Positions 1-8,804 are shown, counted from the stretch's first letter. The stretch is DNA of 28,881 bases from Brevundimonas sp. UBA7534 (GCF_002479325.1 NZ_DLMO01000169.1:1-28881), one strand, 5' to 3'. The notes: a model not told the origin generated them from the sequence alone. A program made the numbers and translations.

Positions 1-269
1 CCGTCCTGATGGAGATGGTCCCCTCGGACGTCGCCGCCGCCGTCGACGCCGCACTGCGGGTGCCCACCGTGGGCATCGGCGCGGGCCCGGGCACCACGGG
101 CCAGGTGCTCGTGTGGCAGGACATGCTCGGCCTGCGCGCGGGACGGGTGCCCCGGTTCGTCCGTCAGTACGCCCGCCTGCACGAGGTCGTGGGTGAGGCG
201 GTCCGGGCCTATCGCGCGGACGTGCTCGACGGCGCGTTCCCGGCCCCGGAGCACGGCTTCGAGGGCTGA
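1..269 (+). CDS. panB: 3-methyl-2-oxobutanoate hydroxymethyltransferase, C-terminal part
   Basis: Partial gene, truncated by the left edge; the frame is open from base 3. PanB transfers a hydroxymethyl group from methylene-tetrahydrofolate to 2-oxoisovalerate, the first committed step of pantothenate synthesis, in the cytoplasm. The visible 89 codons carry the family's C-terminal signatures: LMEMVPSD, whose first Glu corresponds to the general base of the E. coli enzyme, then PTVGIGAG, GQVLVWQDMLG, VPRFVRQYA and the terminal FPAPEHGF. About two thirds of the protein is missing to the left. Codon choice is extremely GC-biased, as in actinobacteria, and differs from everything right of about 2,030. 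A strong hairpin follows the stop codon. Family assignment is firm. Confidence 0.93.
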   Translation, partial: VLMEMVPSDVAAAVDAALRVPTVGIGAGPGTTGQVLVWQDMLGLRAGRVPRFVRQYARLHEVVGEAVRAYRADVLDGAFPAPEHGFEG

Positions 270-286
270 ACCCGCCCCGTGAGACG

Positions 287-320
287 ACCGGGCCCCCGTC
301 CTGAGGGACGGGGGCCCGGT
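287..320. terminator. Perfect 15-bp hairpin between convergent genes
   Basis: Bases 287-301 pair without mismatch with 306-320 around the loop TGAG. It lies between the plus-strand panB stop and the minus-strand stop of the small SPOR-like gene, so it can serve both as a factor-independent terminator. There is no clear U-run on either side, which is common in very GC-rich actinobacteria. Confidence 0.75.
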
Positions 321-337
321 GTCGTTCGGCGCCGTGG

Positions 338-550
338 TCAGGAGGCGTCGTCGACGGGACGGCTGTCCCAGTCGTCGTCGCGCTCGTCCTCGGCGTCGGC
401 GGCCTCGTTGTTCGCCCGCACGCGGTCCATCGCGGCCTGGGCCTCCTCACGGGTGCCGAACGGGCCCAGCAGCTGGGACCAGTCCGACTGGGCGCCCACC
501 TCCACCTGATGCGTGTTGACGTTGTACCAGAACTCGCTCGTCTCGGTCAT
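338..550 (-). CDS. Small SPOR-domain-like protein (actinobacterial type)
   Basis: 70-residue protein starting MTETSEFWYNVNTHQVE, with an LGPFGTREEAQAAMDRVR segment typical of short actinobacterial proteins annotated as SPOR-domain-containing. It has no signal peptide, and the C-terminal third is very acidic (Asp/Glu/Ala-rich). The same frame stays open far upstream, but that is a by-product of high GC; the ATG at 550 is where recognisable sequence begins. It is divergent from map (start 587), leaving a 36-base shared promoter region, and convergent with panB. The role is unknown; SPOR domains in general bind peptidoglycan, but with no export signal I do not assign that function here. Confidence 0.75.
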   Translation of the reverse strand: MTETSEFWYNVNTHQVEVGAQSDWSQLLGPFGTREEAQAAMDRVRANNEAADAEDERDDDWDSRPVDDAS

Positions 551-586
551 GGGGGCCACAGTAGCCGGGCCGATAGGCTGGAGGAC

Positions 587-1531
587 ATGTCCCAGCGTCA
601 GAACCCCGCCGCCCCGTCCAGCCACAACGGTCCCCGCCCCGCGGGCCCCGCCGTGCCGGAGCCCGGGTCGCTCGCCCCCGTCGGCACTCTGACGCCCGGG
701 GCCCCGTCCCCCGCCCCGCCCGTGCCGGCCGCGATCCCGCGCCCCGAGTACGTCGGCAAGGCCACCCCGGACGAGGGCAACGCCTCGGACGTCTACGACG
801 CCGCCGGCGTCGAGCGGATCCGCGCCGCCGGCCGCCTGGCCGCGCAGGCCATGGAGCACACCGCCGCCCACATCCGCCCGGGCGTCACCACGGACGAGCT
901 GGACCGGATCGCGCACGCCTTCCTCGTGGAGCGCGGCGCCTACCCGTCCTGCCTGGGCTACCGCGGCTTCCCGCGGTCCATCTGCACCTCGATCAACGAG
1001 GTCATCTGCCACGGCATCCCGGACGGCACCGTCCTGGAGGACGGGGACATCGTCAACCTGGACATCACCGCGTACCTGGACGGCGTCCACGGGGACCACA
1101 ACCGCACCTACCTGGTCGGCGACGTGGACGAGGAGTCCCGGCTGCTCGTCGAGCGCACCGAGGAGGCCCTGCGCCGCGGCATCCGCGCCGTGAAGCCCGG
1201 CCGTCAGGTCAACGTGATCGGCCGCGCCATCGAGTCCTACGCCAAGCGCTTCGGCTACGGCGTGGTGCGCGACTTCATCGGCCACGGCGTGGGCGTGGAC
1301 TTCCACTCCGGCCTCGTGATCCCCCACTACGACGCGGCCCCGGCCCACGACCGCCTGCTCGTGCCCGGCATGGTGTTCACCATCGAGCCGATGCTCACCC
1401 TCGGCACGATCGAGTGGGACCAGTGGGACGACGGCTGGACCGTGGTGACCCGCGACCGCCGTCGCACCGCGCAGTTCGAGCACACGATCGTGGTCACGGA
1501 CGACGGCGCGGAGATTCTCACGCTGCCGTGA
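587..1531 (+). CDS. map: Methionine aminopeptidase type I
   Basis: Cleaves the initiator methionine from nascent cytoplasmic proteins; dinuclear-metal enzyme. The ATG at 587 gives 314 residues. The first roughly 60 are a Pro/Ala-rich extension, longer than the E. coli enzyme, followed by the catalytic fold. All five metal ligands can be placed: Asp in VNLDIT, Asp in GVHGDHN, His in FIGHGVG, Glu in FTIEPM and Glu in AQFEHT. The substrate-pocket sequence YPSCLGYRGFPRSICTSINEV is also typical. An upstream in-frame ATG at 509 overlaps the divergent SPOR-like gene and is unlikely. Tyr is encoded only by TAC and I see no GAA for Glu, in contrast to genes right of 2,030. The gene is followed after 21 bases by the ROK kinase gene. 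Confidence 0.92.
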   Translation: MSQRQNPAAPSSHNGPRPAGPAVPEPGSLAPVGTLTPGAPSPAPPVPAAIPRPEYVGKATPDEGNASDVYDAAGVERIRAAGRLAAQAMEHTAAHIRPGVTTDELDRIAHAFLVERGAYPSCLGYRGFPRSICTSINEVICHGIPDGTVLEDGDIVNLDITAYLDGVHGDHNRTYLVGDVDEESRLLVERTEEALRRGIRAVKPGRQVNVIGRAIESYAKRFGYGVVRDFIGHGVGVDFHSGLVIPHYDAAPAHDRLLVPGMVFTIEPMLTLGTIEWDQWDDGWTVVTRDRRRTAQFEHTIVVTDDGAEILTLP

Positions 1532-1552
1532 CCCGGCACTAAGCTGGGGGCC

Positions 1553-2494
1553 GTGACGACGCACACCAGCACCGCCCAGCGCTCCTCCAAGTACCCCACG
1601 ACGATCGGCATCGACGTCGGGGGGACCGGCATGAAGGGCGGCCTGGTCCGCCTCGGGTCGGGGCCGAAGGCGGGCACCCTGCGCGGGGACCGCTTCCGCA
1701 TCCCCACGCCGCAGCCGGCCATGCCCGAGCCCGTGGCGGCGACCCTGGCGGCCATCACCGCCGAGCTCGACGGGCGCGAGAAGGCGCCGAAGCCCTCCGC
1801 CCCGCTGGGCGTGTGCTTCCCCTCGATCGTCAAGGACGGGGTGTGCCTGTCCGCGAACAACATCGACCACACGTGGATCGGCACGGACCTGCGCGGCACG
1901 TTCGAGGAGCATCTGCGCCGCCCCGTGACCGTGGTCAACGACGCCGACGCGGCCGGCCTCGCGGAGGCCCGCTACGGGGCCGGGCGGGGCGTGCGCGGCC
2001 TGGTGCACGTGATCACCCTCGGCACCGGCATCGGCGGCGGCCTGGTGGTCGAGGGACACACGCTGAAGGGCGCGCTGCACCCGGAGATCGGCCATCTGTT
2101 CGTGCGCCGGGCGCCCGGCGACGTTCAGCCCAGCGCCTGCCCCTTCCACGAAGACTGCGCCGAGGGCCTGGCCGCCGGGCCGGCGGTGCAGGCGCGGCTG
2201 GCGGGCCGGCGGCTGGAAGATGCGTCCGAGGTGCGCGCGGTCGTGGCCGACTATCTGGGCCAGCTGGTCGCCGCCCTGATCTTCGCCTGGGCGCCGGACC
2301 GGATCGTGTTCGGCGGCGGGGTCATGTCGACGCCGGGCCTGCTGGCGGAGGTCGAGGCCGCCGCGCGCCGGGCCGTGGCCGGCTATGGCTCGGTCGCGGT
2401 GATGGGGTCGGAGGGCTATCTGGTCCCGGCGGCGCTGGAACACGCGGGACTGGAAGGCGCCCTGCTGATGGCGCGCGACGTCGCGCGCCTTTGA
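1553..2494 (+). CDS. Chimeric ROK kinase: polyphosphate glucokinase front, fructokinase back
   Basis: One uninterrupted 313-codon frame with a GTG start. Residues 16-160 look like actinobacterial polyphosphate glucokinase (PpgK): TIGIDVGGTGMKGG, GDRFRIPTPQP, the WIGTDL segment, VVNDADAAGLAEARYGAGRG with catalytic Asp130, and VITLGTGI. From residue 161 the sequence becomes a proteobacterial fructokinase-type ROK protein: GGGLVVEGHTLKGALHPEIGH and the zinc-type motif CPFHEDCAEGLAAGPA (Cys196, His199, Cys202). PpgK proteins normally lack that zinc segment. Codon use changes at the same place: Tyr is TAC before and TAT three of three times after; GAA for Glu first appears after. The gene is therefore probably two half-genes joined at 2021-2035, either by assembly error or recombination. 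Substrate cannot be assigned for the product as written. Confidence 0.8.
   Translation: MTTHTSTAQRSSKYPTTIGIDVGGTGMKGGLVRLGSGPKAGTLRGDRFRIPTPQPAMPEPVAATLAAITAELDGREKAPKPSAPLGVCFPSIVKDGVCLSANNIDHTWIGTDLRGTFEEHLRRPVTVVNDADAAGLAEARYGAGRGVRGLVHVITLGTGIGGGLVVEGHTLKGALHPEIGHLFVRRAPGDVQPSACPFHEDCAEGLAAGPAVQARLAGRRLEDASEVRAVVADYLGQLVAALIFAWAPDRIVFGGGVMSTPGLLAEVEAAARRAVAGYGSVAVMGSEGYLVPAALEHAGLEGALLMARDVARL
2021..2040. other. Probable chimera junction (actinobacterial to Caulobacterales DNA)
   Basis: These bases encode the GTGIGG motif conserved in almost all ROK kinases, where unrelated genomes can be nearly identical at the DNA level. Left of it, gene content and codons are actinobacterial; right of it they are alphaproteobacterial. 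The exact base of the switch cannot be fixed by eye. Confidence 0.7.
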
Positions 2495-2525
2495 ACGGCC
2501 TCCAAGGCGTGGTCTAGGGGACGGC

Positions 2526-3070
2526 ATGAAGCGCCTTCTGTGTCTGTTGGCCGCGCCTCTGGCGCTGGCGGGCTGCAACGCCGGCCGGTCCGCCATGGAC
2601 GGGGTGGAGCAGGTGGGCGCCGGGTTCGGCGCGGCGGTCTCGGCCCCCCTGGAGGACTTGAATCTGCGCCAGCAGCCGATCCCGATCGTGCTGCTGCAGG
2701 CCCAGGCCAACCCCTACGACCTGCGCAATCTGAACCAGTGCACGACCGTCGGCGCGGAGGTGGCGCGCCTGGACGAGGCGCTGGGGCCGGACACGGATGA
2801 ACCGCCCCGTCAGGACGGCTCCTACTCAGCGAACGCGCCGCCGACGCGGCCGCCAAGGCGGCGCTGAACGCCATCCGCGACACGACCACCGACTTCATTC
2901 CGGGGCGCAGCTGGATCCGGCGTCTCAGCGGGGCCGATCAGCACAGCCGCCAGGTCCAGGCCGCCATCCAGGCGGGCCGGATGCGCCGCGCCTTCCTGAA
3001 AGGCGTCGGCATGCAGCGCAACTGCGCCCCGCCGGCCGCGCCGAGCTGGTTTCGGCCGAGACCGCAGTGA
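2526..3070 (+). pseudogene. Frameshifted lipoprotein gene, conserved in Caulobacterales
   Basis: Starts MKRLLCLLAAPLALAGC, a lipoprotein signal with lipobox LAGC and lipidation Cys17. The frame continues with a domain about outer-membrane-lipoprotein size (LNLRQQPIPIVLLQAQANPYDLR, CTTVGAEVARLDEALG) and then turns into low-complexity sequence ending at 2867. The natural continuation is in another frame: open from 2801, it reads LLSERAADAAAKAALNAIRD, then FIPGRSWIRRLSGA, RRAFLKGVGMQRNC, and stops at 3068-3070. Joining the two needs one missing base between 2801 and about 2822 and gives roughly 181 residues. This may be a real mutation or a sequencing error in GC-rich DNA. Function unknown; I recall similar lipoproteins in other Caulobacterales. 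Confidence 0.72.
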
Positions 3071-3093
3071 CGCGCACGCCGCCATCCGCGCCG

Positions 3094-3117
3094 GCTCGGA
3101 TCAAGCCCGAGCATGAC
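3094..3117. repeat. Short GC-rich palindrome, dispersed-repeat type
   Basis: GCTCGG (3094-3099) pairs with CCGAGC (3107-3112), and the flank reads GTCATGCTCGGGCTTGATCC on the minus strand. Sequences of this form recur between genes in many alphaproteobacteria, as I recall. Here it sits between convergent genes (the lipoprotein gene and tgt), where it could act as a bidirectional terminator. Only one copy is apparent in the window. Confidence 0.45.
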
Positions 3118-3165
3118 ACAAGGCGAACGGGACGCCGGAGCGACGCAGCAGCGAAAGAGACGGCG

Positions 3166-4281
<1,116 letters not shown>

Positions 4282-4405
4282 CGGGCGGGCCTCGGAAACG
4301 CGAGCGGGGGACATGACCGATTACGGCCGTCGTGTCACGCCCTGGACCCTAGCCGCCTGAGGGCAACCGCCTTAAAGGTCGGCGTTTCGTCGATCGGGAC
4401 ACGCC

Positions 4406-6460
4406 TTGCCGCACCACGCCGCCAATCCGTATCTGACGCCCGCCTGGGTGTGCGCGCCGGGTGTGCTGAAGGTCCCGTTCCTGAAGGCCTTCCTGCCCGA
4501 ATACGACCTGCGCCGGACGCCGGGCGGAGACGTGAAGGCGGTGCTGGGGTGGGGCATGAAGCCCACGGCGGCGGCGGGTCGGCGCTGGGCGGCCAAGACC
4601 GGCCGGTCCTATGTGGCGCTGGAAGACGGCTTTTTGCGCTCGGTGGGCATCGGCGAGGCGGGGGCGACGAGCCTGAGCCTGATCATCGACGACCTGGGGG
4701 TCTATTACGACGCGACGCGGCCCAGCCGACTGGAGCGGCTGATCGTCGAGGCCGAAACCTGGTGCGATGATGGGGTTCGGGCGCGGGCGCGCGGGCTGAT
4801 CGAGCGGATCGTCGCGACCGGCGTGTCCAAGACGAACATGGGCGGGCCGCTGGACCCGGCGCTGCTGAAGTCCGGGCGACGGGTGCTGATCGTGGACCAG
4901 ACGCTGGGCGACGCCTCCATCGGCTACGGCCTGGCGTCCACCGACAGCTTCGCCGAGATGATGCGGGCCGCGCGGCGCGACGAACCGGAGGCGCAGCTGA
5001 TCGTCAAGCGGCATCCGGCCGTGGCGGCGGGAAGAAAGCAGGGCTGCATCACGGACCTGGAGGGCGTCACGCTGATCGACGCCGACGTGCGGCCGGCGGA
5101 CCTGCTGGCGGCGGTGGACGCGGTCTATTGCGTGACCTCGGCCCTGGGGTTCGAGGCGCTGATGCGGGGGCTGCCGGTGCGCTGCTTCGGCGCGCCCTTC
5201 TATTCGGGATGGGGGCTGACGACGGATGCGGTCGACACCGGACGGCGCGGCGTGGCGCGGGACCTGGAGACGGTCGCGGCGGCCGCGCTGATCGCCTACA
5301 GCCGCTATGTCGATCCGGTCACGGGGCGGCGCTGCGAGGCGGAAGAGGCGCTGGAGCGGCTGGTCGCGCTCAGGGACCGGGCCGCCCGGCTGGCGGGCGA
5401 CTGGGCGGCGGTCGGTTTCGCCCCGGCCAAGCGGCCGCCTGTGCGGCGTCTGCTGAACGCGCCCAAGGCGCGGCTGCGCTATTTCTGGCGGGCCAGGGCG
5501 GCGGCGGCGTACGCCCGCGCGACCGGCGGGCGGCTGATCTGGTGGGCGGGCAAGGAGAGCGAGGCGATCCGGCGGGCGGCCGAAGCCTATGACGGGCCGA
5601 TGGTGCGGATGGAGGACGGCTTCATCCGCTCGCGCGGGCTGGGGTCGGACTTCGTGGGGGCGCTGTCGGTCGCCCTGGACGACCAGGGGGTCTATTACGA
5701 CCCGAGCGGGCCGTCGCGGCTGGAGACGCTGATCGAGACGACCGATCTGAACCCCTCACAGCAGGCGCGGGCGGCGGCGCTAGGGCGCAGCGTGGTCGAG
5801 GCGGGGCTGTCGAAATACAATCTGAAGGGCCGAGCGCCCGAGGGCTGGCCGACCGACCGCGAGGTGGTGCTGGTGGTCGGCCAGGTCGAGAACGACAAGT
5901 CGATCTTGAAGGGCTGCGCGCCGGAGCTGAACACCAACTCCGCGCTGGTGGCGGCGGCGCGGGCGGATCATCCCAACGCCTTCCTGGTCTATCGCAACCA
6001 TCCCGACGTGCTGGCGGGCAACCGGCCCGGCAAGCTGGATGCGGGGGCGTTGCGCGAGGTGGACGCCACGGCGGACGGCCTGGACATCGTCGACTGCCTG
6101 GCGGCCTGCACGCGGGTGACGACCCTGACCTCCCTGACGGGGTTCGAGGCGCTGATGCGGGGCAAGGCGGTGTCGGTCTATGGGCGGCCGTTTTATGCGG
6201 GCTGGGGGCTGACGGAGGACCGGCTGGGGTTCGAGCGGCGCACGCGCCGGGCGACGGTGGAGGACCTGATCCACGCGGCCCTGATCGCCTATCCGGTCTA
6301 TGTCACGCCCGAGGGCTGGCCGTGCGAGGCCGAGGACCTGGTCGCCTCGCTGATCGCCGCGCGCGACCAACCGGCCCCGAAGGCGCCGCGCGGTCGGATA
6401 AGGCGCTGGGCGACTGGAGTCATGGCCAGTCTCGACCGCAGGCCGCCGCCGTCTTATTGA
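4406..6460 (+). CDS. kpsC: KpsC-like capsule Kdo transferase with two tandem domains
   Basis: 684 residues from a TTG start, close to the roughly 675 residues of E. coli KpsC. The family adds the beta-linked poly-Kdo linker to phosphatidylglycerol in group 2 capsule assembly at the inner membrane. The protein is an internal duplication. The motif pair EDGFLRSVGIG / DDLGVYYDATRPSRLE near residues 73-110 recurs as EDGFIRSRGLG / DDQGVYYDPSGPSRLE near 400-440. GFEALMRGLPVRCFGAPFYS near 250 recurs as GFEALMRGKAVSVYGRPFYA near 580. A His in VKRHPAV and another in YRNHPDV occupy equivalent places in the two halves. No kpsS, kpsM/T or other capsule genes lie nearby, so it is an orphan here. The Shine-Dalgarno is weak. 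Confidence 0.85.
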   Translation: MPHHAANPYLTPAWVCAPGVLKVPFLKAFLPEYDLRRTPGGDVKAVLGWGMKPTAAAGRRWAAKTGRSYVALEDGFLRSVGIGEAGATSLSLIIDDLGVYYDATRPSRLERLIVEAETWCDDGVRARARGLIERIVATGVSKTNMGGPLDPALLKSGRRVLIVDQTLGDASIGYGLASTDSFAEMMRAARRDEPEAQLIVKRHPAVAAGRKQGCITDLEGVTLIDADVRPADLLAAVDAVYCVTSALGFEALMRGLPVRCFGAPFYSGWGLTTDAVDTGRRGVARDLETVAAAALIAYSRYVDPVTGRRCEAEEALERLVALRDRAARLAGDWAAVGFAPAKRPPVRRLLNAPKARLRYFWRARAAAAYARATGGRLIWWAGKESEAIRRAAEAYDGPMVRMEDGFIRSRGLGSDFVGALSVALDDQGVYYDPSGPSRLETLIETTDLNPSQQARAAALGRSVVEAGLSKYNLKGRAPEGWPTDREVVLVVGQVENDKSILKGCAPELNTNSALVAAARADHPNAFLVYRNHPDVLAGNRPGKLDAGALREVDATADGLDIVDCLAACTRVTTLTSLTGFEALMRGKAVSVYGRPFYAGWGLTEDRLGFERRTRRATVEDLIHAALIAYPVYVTPEGWPCEAEDLVASLIAARDQPAPKAPRGRIRRWATGVMASLDRRPPPSY

Positions 6461-6563
6461 CGGGTTCGGATAGGAAACGCTCCTCTCAGCAGCACGGCCC
6501 GCGCGCGAGACACGCTTCCTCAAGCAGCGAGGCGCCGCGCGCCGAGCGATAGGAAAACAAACA

Positions 6564-7715
6564 ATGGCTCACGCCGTCATCGCCGCCACCGGCCTTTTCA
6601 CCCCCGAGCAGTCGGTGTCCAACGCCGAATTGGTCGAAAGCTACAACGCCTGGGCCGACGGCTGGAACGCCGAGCACGCCGAGGCCATCGCCGCCGGGGA
6701 ACTGGAGCCCAAGACCCATTCCTCGGTCGAGTTCATAGAAAAGGCGTCGGGCATCAAGAGCCGTTTCGTCATGGACAAGTCGGGGATCATCGACCCGGCG
6801 CGCATGGCGCCAAACCTGGCCGAGCGGTCGAACGACGAACTGTCGATCCTGGCCGAGATGGCGGTCAAGGCCGCGCGTCAGGCGATCAAGGCCTGGGGCA
6901 AGCCGGTCAGCGAGATCGGGGCCGTGCTGTGCGCGGCGTCCAACATGCAGCGCCCGTATCCGGCCATGGCCATCGAGGTGCAGCAGGCTCTGGGGATCGA
7001 GGGCTTCGCCTTCGACATGAACGTGGCCTGTTCGTCGGCCACCTTCGGCATCAAGACGGCGGCGGACTTCATCGCCGGCGGGTCGGTCAAGGCCGTGCTG
7101 ATGGTGAACCCCGAAATCTGCTCGGCGCACCTGAACTTCACCGACCGCGACAGCCATTTCATCTTCGGCGACGTGGCCACCGCCGTGATCGTGGAGTCGT
7201 CGGAGACCGCGGGGCCGGGCGGCTGGGACGTGCTGGGCGCGCGGCTGAAGACGGTGTTCTCGAACAACATCCGCAACAACTTCGGCTTCCTGAACCGCAA
7301 CGCGCGCGACACCGCCCATCTGGACACGCCCGCGTTCGACGGCGCGGTGCAGAACGACAAGCTGTTCGTCCAGCAGGGCCGCAAGGTGTTCAAGGACGTG
7401 GTGCCGATGGTGTCGGACATGATCGTGGACCACGCCGGCGAGCTGGGGCTGGATCCGCAGGGGCTGAAGCGGCTGTGGCTGCACCAGGCCAACATCAACA
7501 TGAACTCGATGATCGGCCGGAAGGTGCTGGGCCGCGACCCGTCGCCGGAAGAGAACGTGATCATCCTGGACGACTACGCCAACACCTCTTCGGCCGGGTC
7601 GATCATCGCCTTCCATCTGCATAACGATGGTTTCGCGCCTCGCGACACGGGCCTGATCTGCAGCTTCGGCGCCGGTTATTCGGCGGGGACGGTGTTCGTC
7701 AGGAAGCGCGCCTGA
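6564..7715 (+). CDS. Beta-ketoacyl-ACP synthase III-like (FabH family)
   Basis: 383-residue thiolase-fold condensing enzyme that joins an acyl-CoA or acyl-ACP to malonyl-ACP. The Cys-His-Asn triad of FabH is visible: Cys156 in NVACSSATFG, His307 in LWLHQANINM and Asn340 in YANTSSAGS, with the C-terminal GAGYSAGTVFVRK. It is longer than canonical FabH (about 320) because of an N-terminal insert around residues 25-80. That feature resembles the second FabH-like proteins of some proteobacteria, which take longer acyl primers (such as Pseudomonas PA3286); this substrate idea is inference. AGGA lies about ten bases before the ATG. No other fatty-acid genes are adjacent, so it is probably monocistronic. 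Confidence 0.85.
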   Translation: MAHAVIAATGLFTPEQSVSNAELVESYNAWADGWNAEHAEAIAAGELEPKTHSSVEFIEKASGIKSRFVMDKSGIIDPARMAPNLAERSNDELSILAEMAVKAARQAIKAWGKPVSEIGAVLCAASNMQRPYPAMAIEVQQALGIEGFAFDMNVACSSATFGIKTAADFIAGGSVKAVLMVNPEICSAHLNFTDRDSHFIFGDVATAVIVESSETAGPGGWDVLGARLKTVFSNNIRNNFGFLNRNARDTAHLDTPAFDGAVQNDKLFVQQGRKVFKDVVPMVSDMIVDHAGELGLDPQGLKRLWLHQANINMNSMIGRKVLGRDPSPEENVIILDDYANTSSAGSIIAFHLHNDGFAPRDTGLICSFGAGYSAGTVFVRKRA

Positions 7716-7862
7716 TCGCAGCGCGTTAACCTGTCGCAAACGCTGAGCTCTAGCGAAATGGCAAGGCGATCCGTGATGACGATCACAAAATCGCGGCTCC
7801 GCTTGAACTTCGTGCGAGTTTTTGCGAGGCGTTTCATATCGAGAACGATGGGGAGTTCCCGA

Positions 7863-8123
7863 ATGACCCAGAAGACCCCGAGGCATGTGCTGGACAGCCT
7901 GGCGCAGGACATCGCCCTGGTCCTTAAGAGCATGGGCGGCTCCGCCCACCAGACGATGATCGTCGACTGCGTCGCCGCCATGAAGCGGCAGCGCGGCGAG
8001 CCGGTCGTACCTTCCGATTTGCGCCAGAAGATCGTCGAGGTGTTCGAACACTATCGCGACCTGTTCTTCCGCCCCTTCGGCGAGGGGTCGCAGCGGTGGG
8101 CCCTGGCGGACGCGGGCGCCTGA
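7863..8123 (+). CDS. Small conserved hypothetical protein
   Basis: 86 residues starting MTQKTPRHVLDSLAQDI. The start at 7863 is preferred over in-frame ATGs at 7758 and 7848 because GGGGAG stands about seven bases before it, and because the residues upstream are Arg-rich and unlike a protein N-terminus. The product is soluble and mostly helical, with a Gln-His-Gln-Thr-Met patch and a closing VFEHYRDLFFRPFGEGSQRW. Alternation of short helices suggests a small DNA-binding-like fold, but no motif supports that firmly. Function unknown. A perfect hairpin follows the stop. Confidence 0.7.
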   Translation: MTQKTPRHVLDSLAQDIALVLKSMGGSAHQTMIVDCVAAMKRQRGEPVVPSDLRQKIVEVFEHYRDLFFRPFGEGSQRWALADAGA

Positions 8124-8136
8124 GCCGAGGACATGA

Positions 8137-8170
8137 AGAAGGGCGCGCTCCTCGCGGAGCGCGCCCTTCT
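8137..8170. terminator. Perfect 15-bp terminator hairpin between convergent genes
   Basis: Bases 8137-8151 pair fully with 8156-8170 around a TCGC loop. The left arm is AGAAGGG-rich, so on the plus strand the stem closes with CCCTTCT and continues TCG; on the minus strand it closes with CCCTTCTTC. It separates the plus-strand small gene from the minus-strand beta-barrel gene and can stop transcription from both sides. Confidence 0.8.
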
Positions 8171-8193
8171 CGTATGCGGACTGATCGCGGGGA

Positions 8194-8721
8194 TCAGAAG
8201 CGGCGCACGTAGCTGAGCGTGTAGCTGTCCAGCTCGTTGCTGTCGCCGTCGAAGTCGCGACGGGTCCAGTCGGCGCGCACGCCGTTGGCGCCGTCCAGAT
8301 TGTAGGTCGCGCCGGCGCCGTAGCTCCAGTGGTCGCCGCCGACGTCGGTGGTCTGACCGGCGATCTCCTGCTTCAGTTCGGTGTGGCCGTAGCCGCCGCG
8401 CGCGAACAGCTCCATCCGGTCGCCGATCGGATACTTGCCGACGACGTAGCCCGCGGCGTCCCATTCGTGCTTGAGCGTGCCGTCCACGCCCGCCAGTTCG
8501 TAGTCGTGGTCGCGCACGCCGACCGAGGCCTCGGTCTCGACGGCCAGATAGCGGTTCAGGTTCACGCCCAGGCGGCCGGTCACGGCGCCGGTGTAGGCGT
8601 CGTCCAGATAGGTGTAGCCCAGCGAGCCGTAGCCGCGCGGCGCCTCGGGGGCGGCGGATTGGGCGAAGGCCGGCGCGGCCAGGGCGGACACGGCGGCGGC
8701 GGTCAGGAGGATGTTGCGCAT
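8194..8721 (-). CDS. Outer-membrane beta-barrel protein, paralogue A
   Basis: 175 residues. The Sec signal peptide MRNILLTAAAVSALAAPAFA is cleaved after AFA. The mature part has about eight amphipathic beta strands (YGSLGYTYLDD, GAVTGRLGVNLNRYLAVETEAS, ELFARGGYGHTEL, WSYGAGATYNL, YTLSYVRRF). The final residue is Phe, the C-terminal signal recognised by the BAM machinery. Size and pattern fit small OmpA/OmpX-type eight-stranded barrels. AGGAG precedes the ATG. The next gene on the same strand encodes a clear paralogue of exactly the same length. Ligand or role unknown; a structural or surface-exposed function is likely. Confidence 0.85.
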   Translation of the reverse strand: MRNILLTAAAVSALAAPAFAQSAAPEAPRGYGSLGYTYLDDAYTGAVTGRLGVNLNRYLAVETEASVGVRDHDYELAGVDGTLKHEWDAAGYVVGKYPIGDRMELFARGGYGHTELKQEIAGQTTDVGGDHWSYGAGATYNLDGANGVRADWTRRDFDGDSNELDSYTLSYVRRF

Positions 8722-8804
8722 CGAAATGCTCCTTGGGTTGGGGCGGTCCCATCGGGACGGCCGGGATGGTTCCGCGCCGGGGAGGGCGCGGAGGCGGAGG
8801 GGAG

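Noticed and set aside
338..2710. 790-codon open frame on the minus strand
   Set aside because: Only its last 70 codons (from 550) resemble a protein; the rest is antisense to map and the ROK kinase, kept open by high GC.
7726..7735. TTAAC half-site resembling a CtrA box
   Set aside because: Only one half of the TTAA-N7-TTAA motif is present; no second half at the proper distance.
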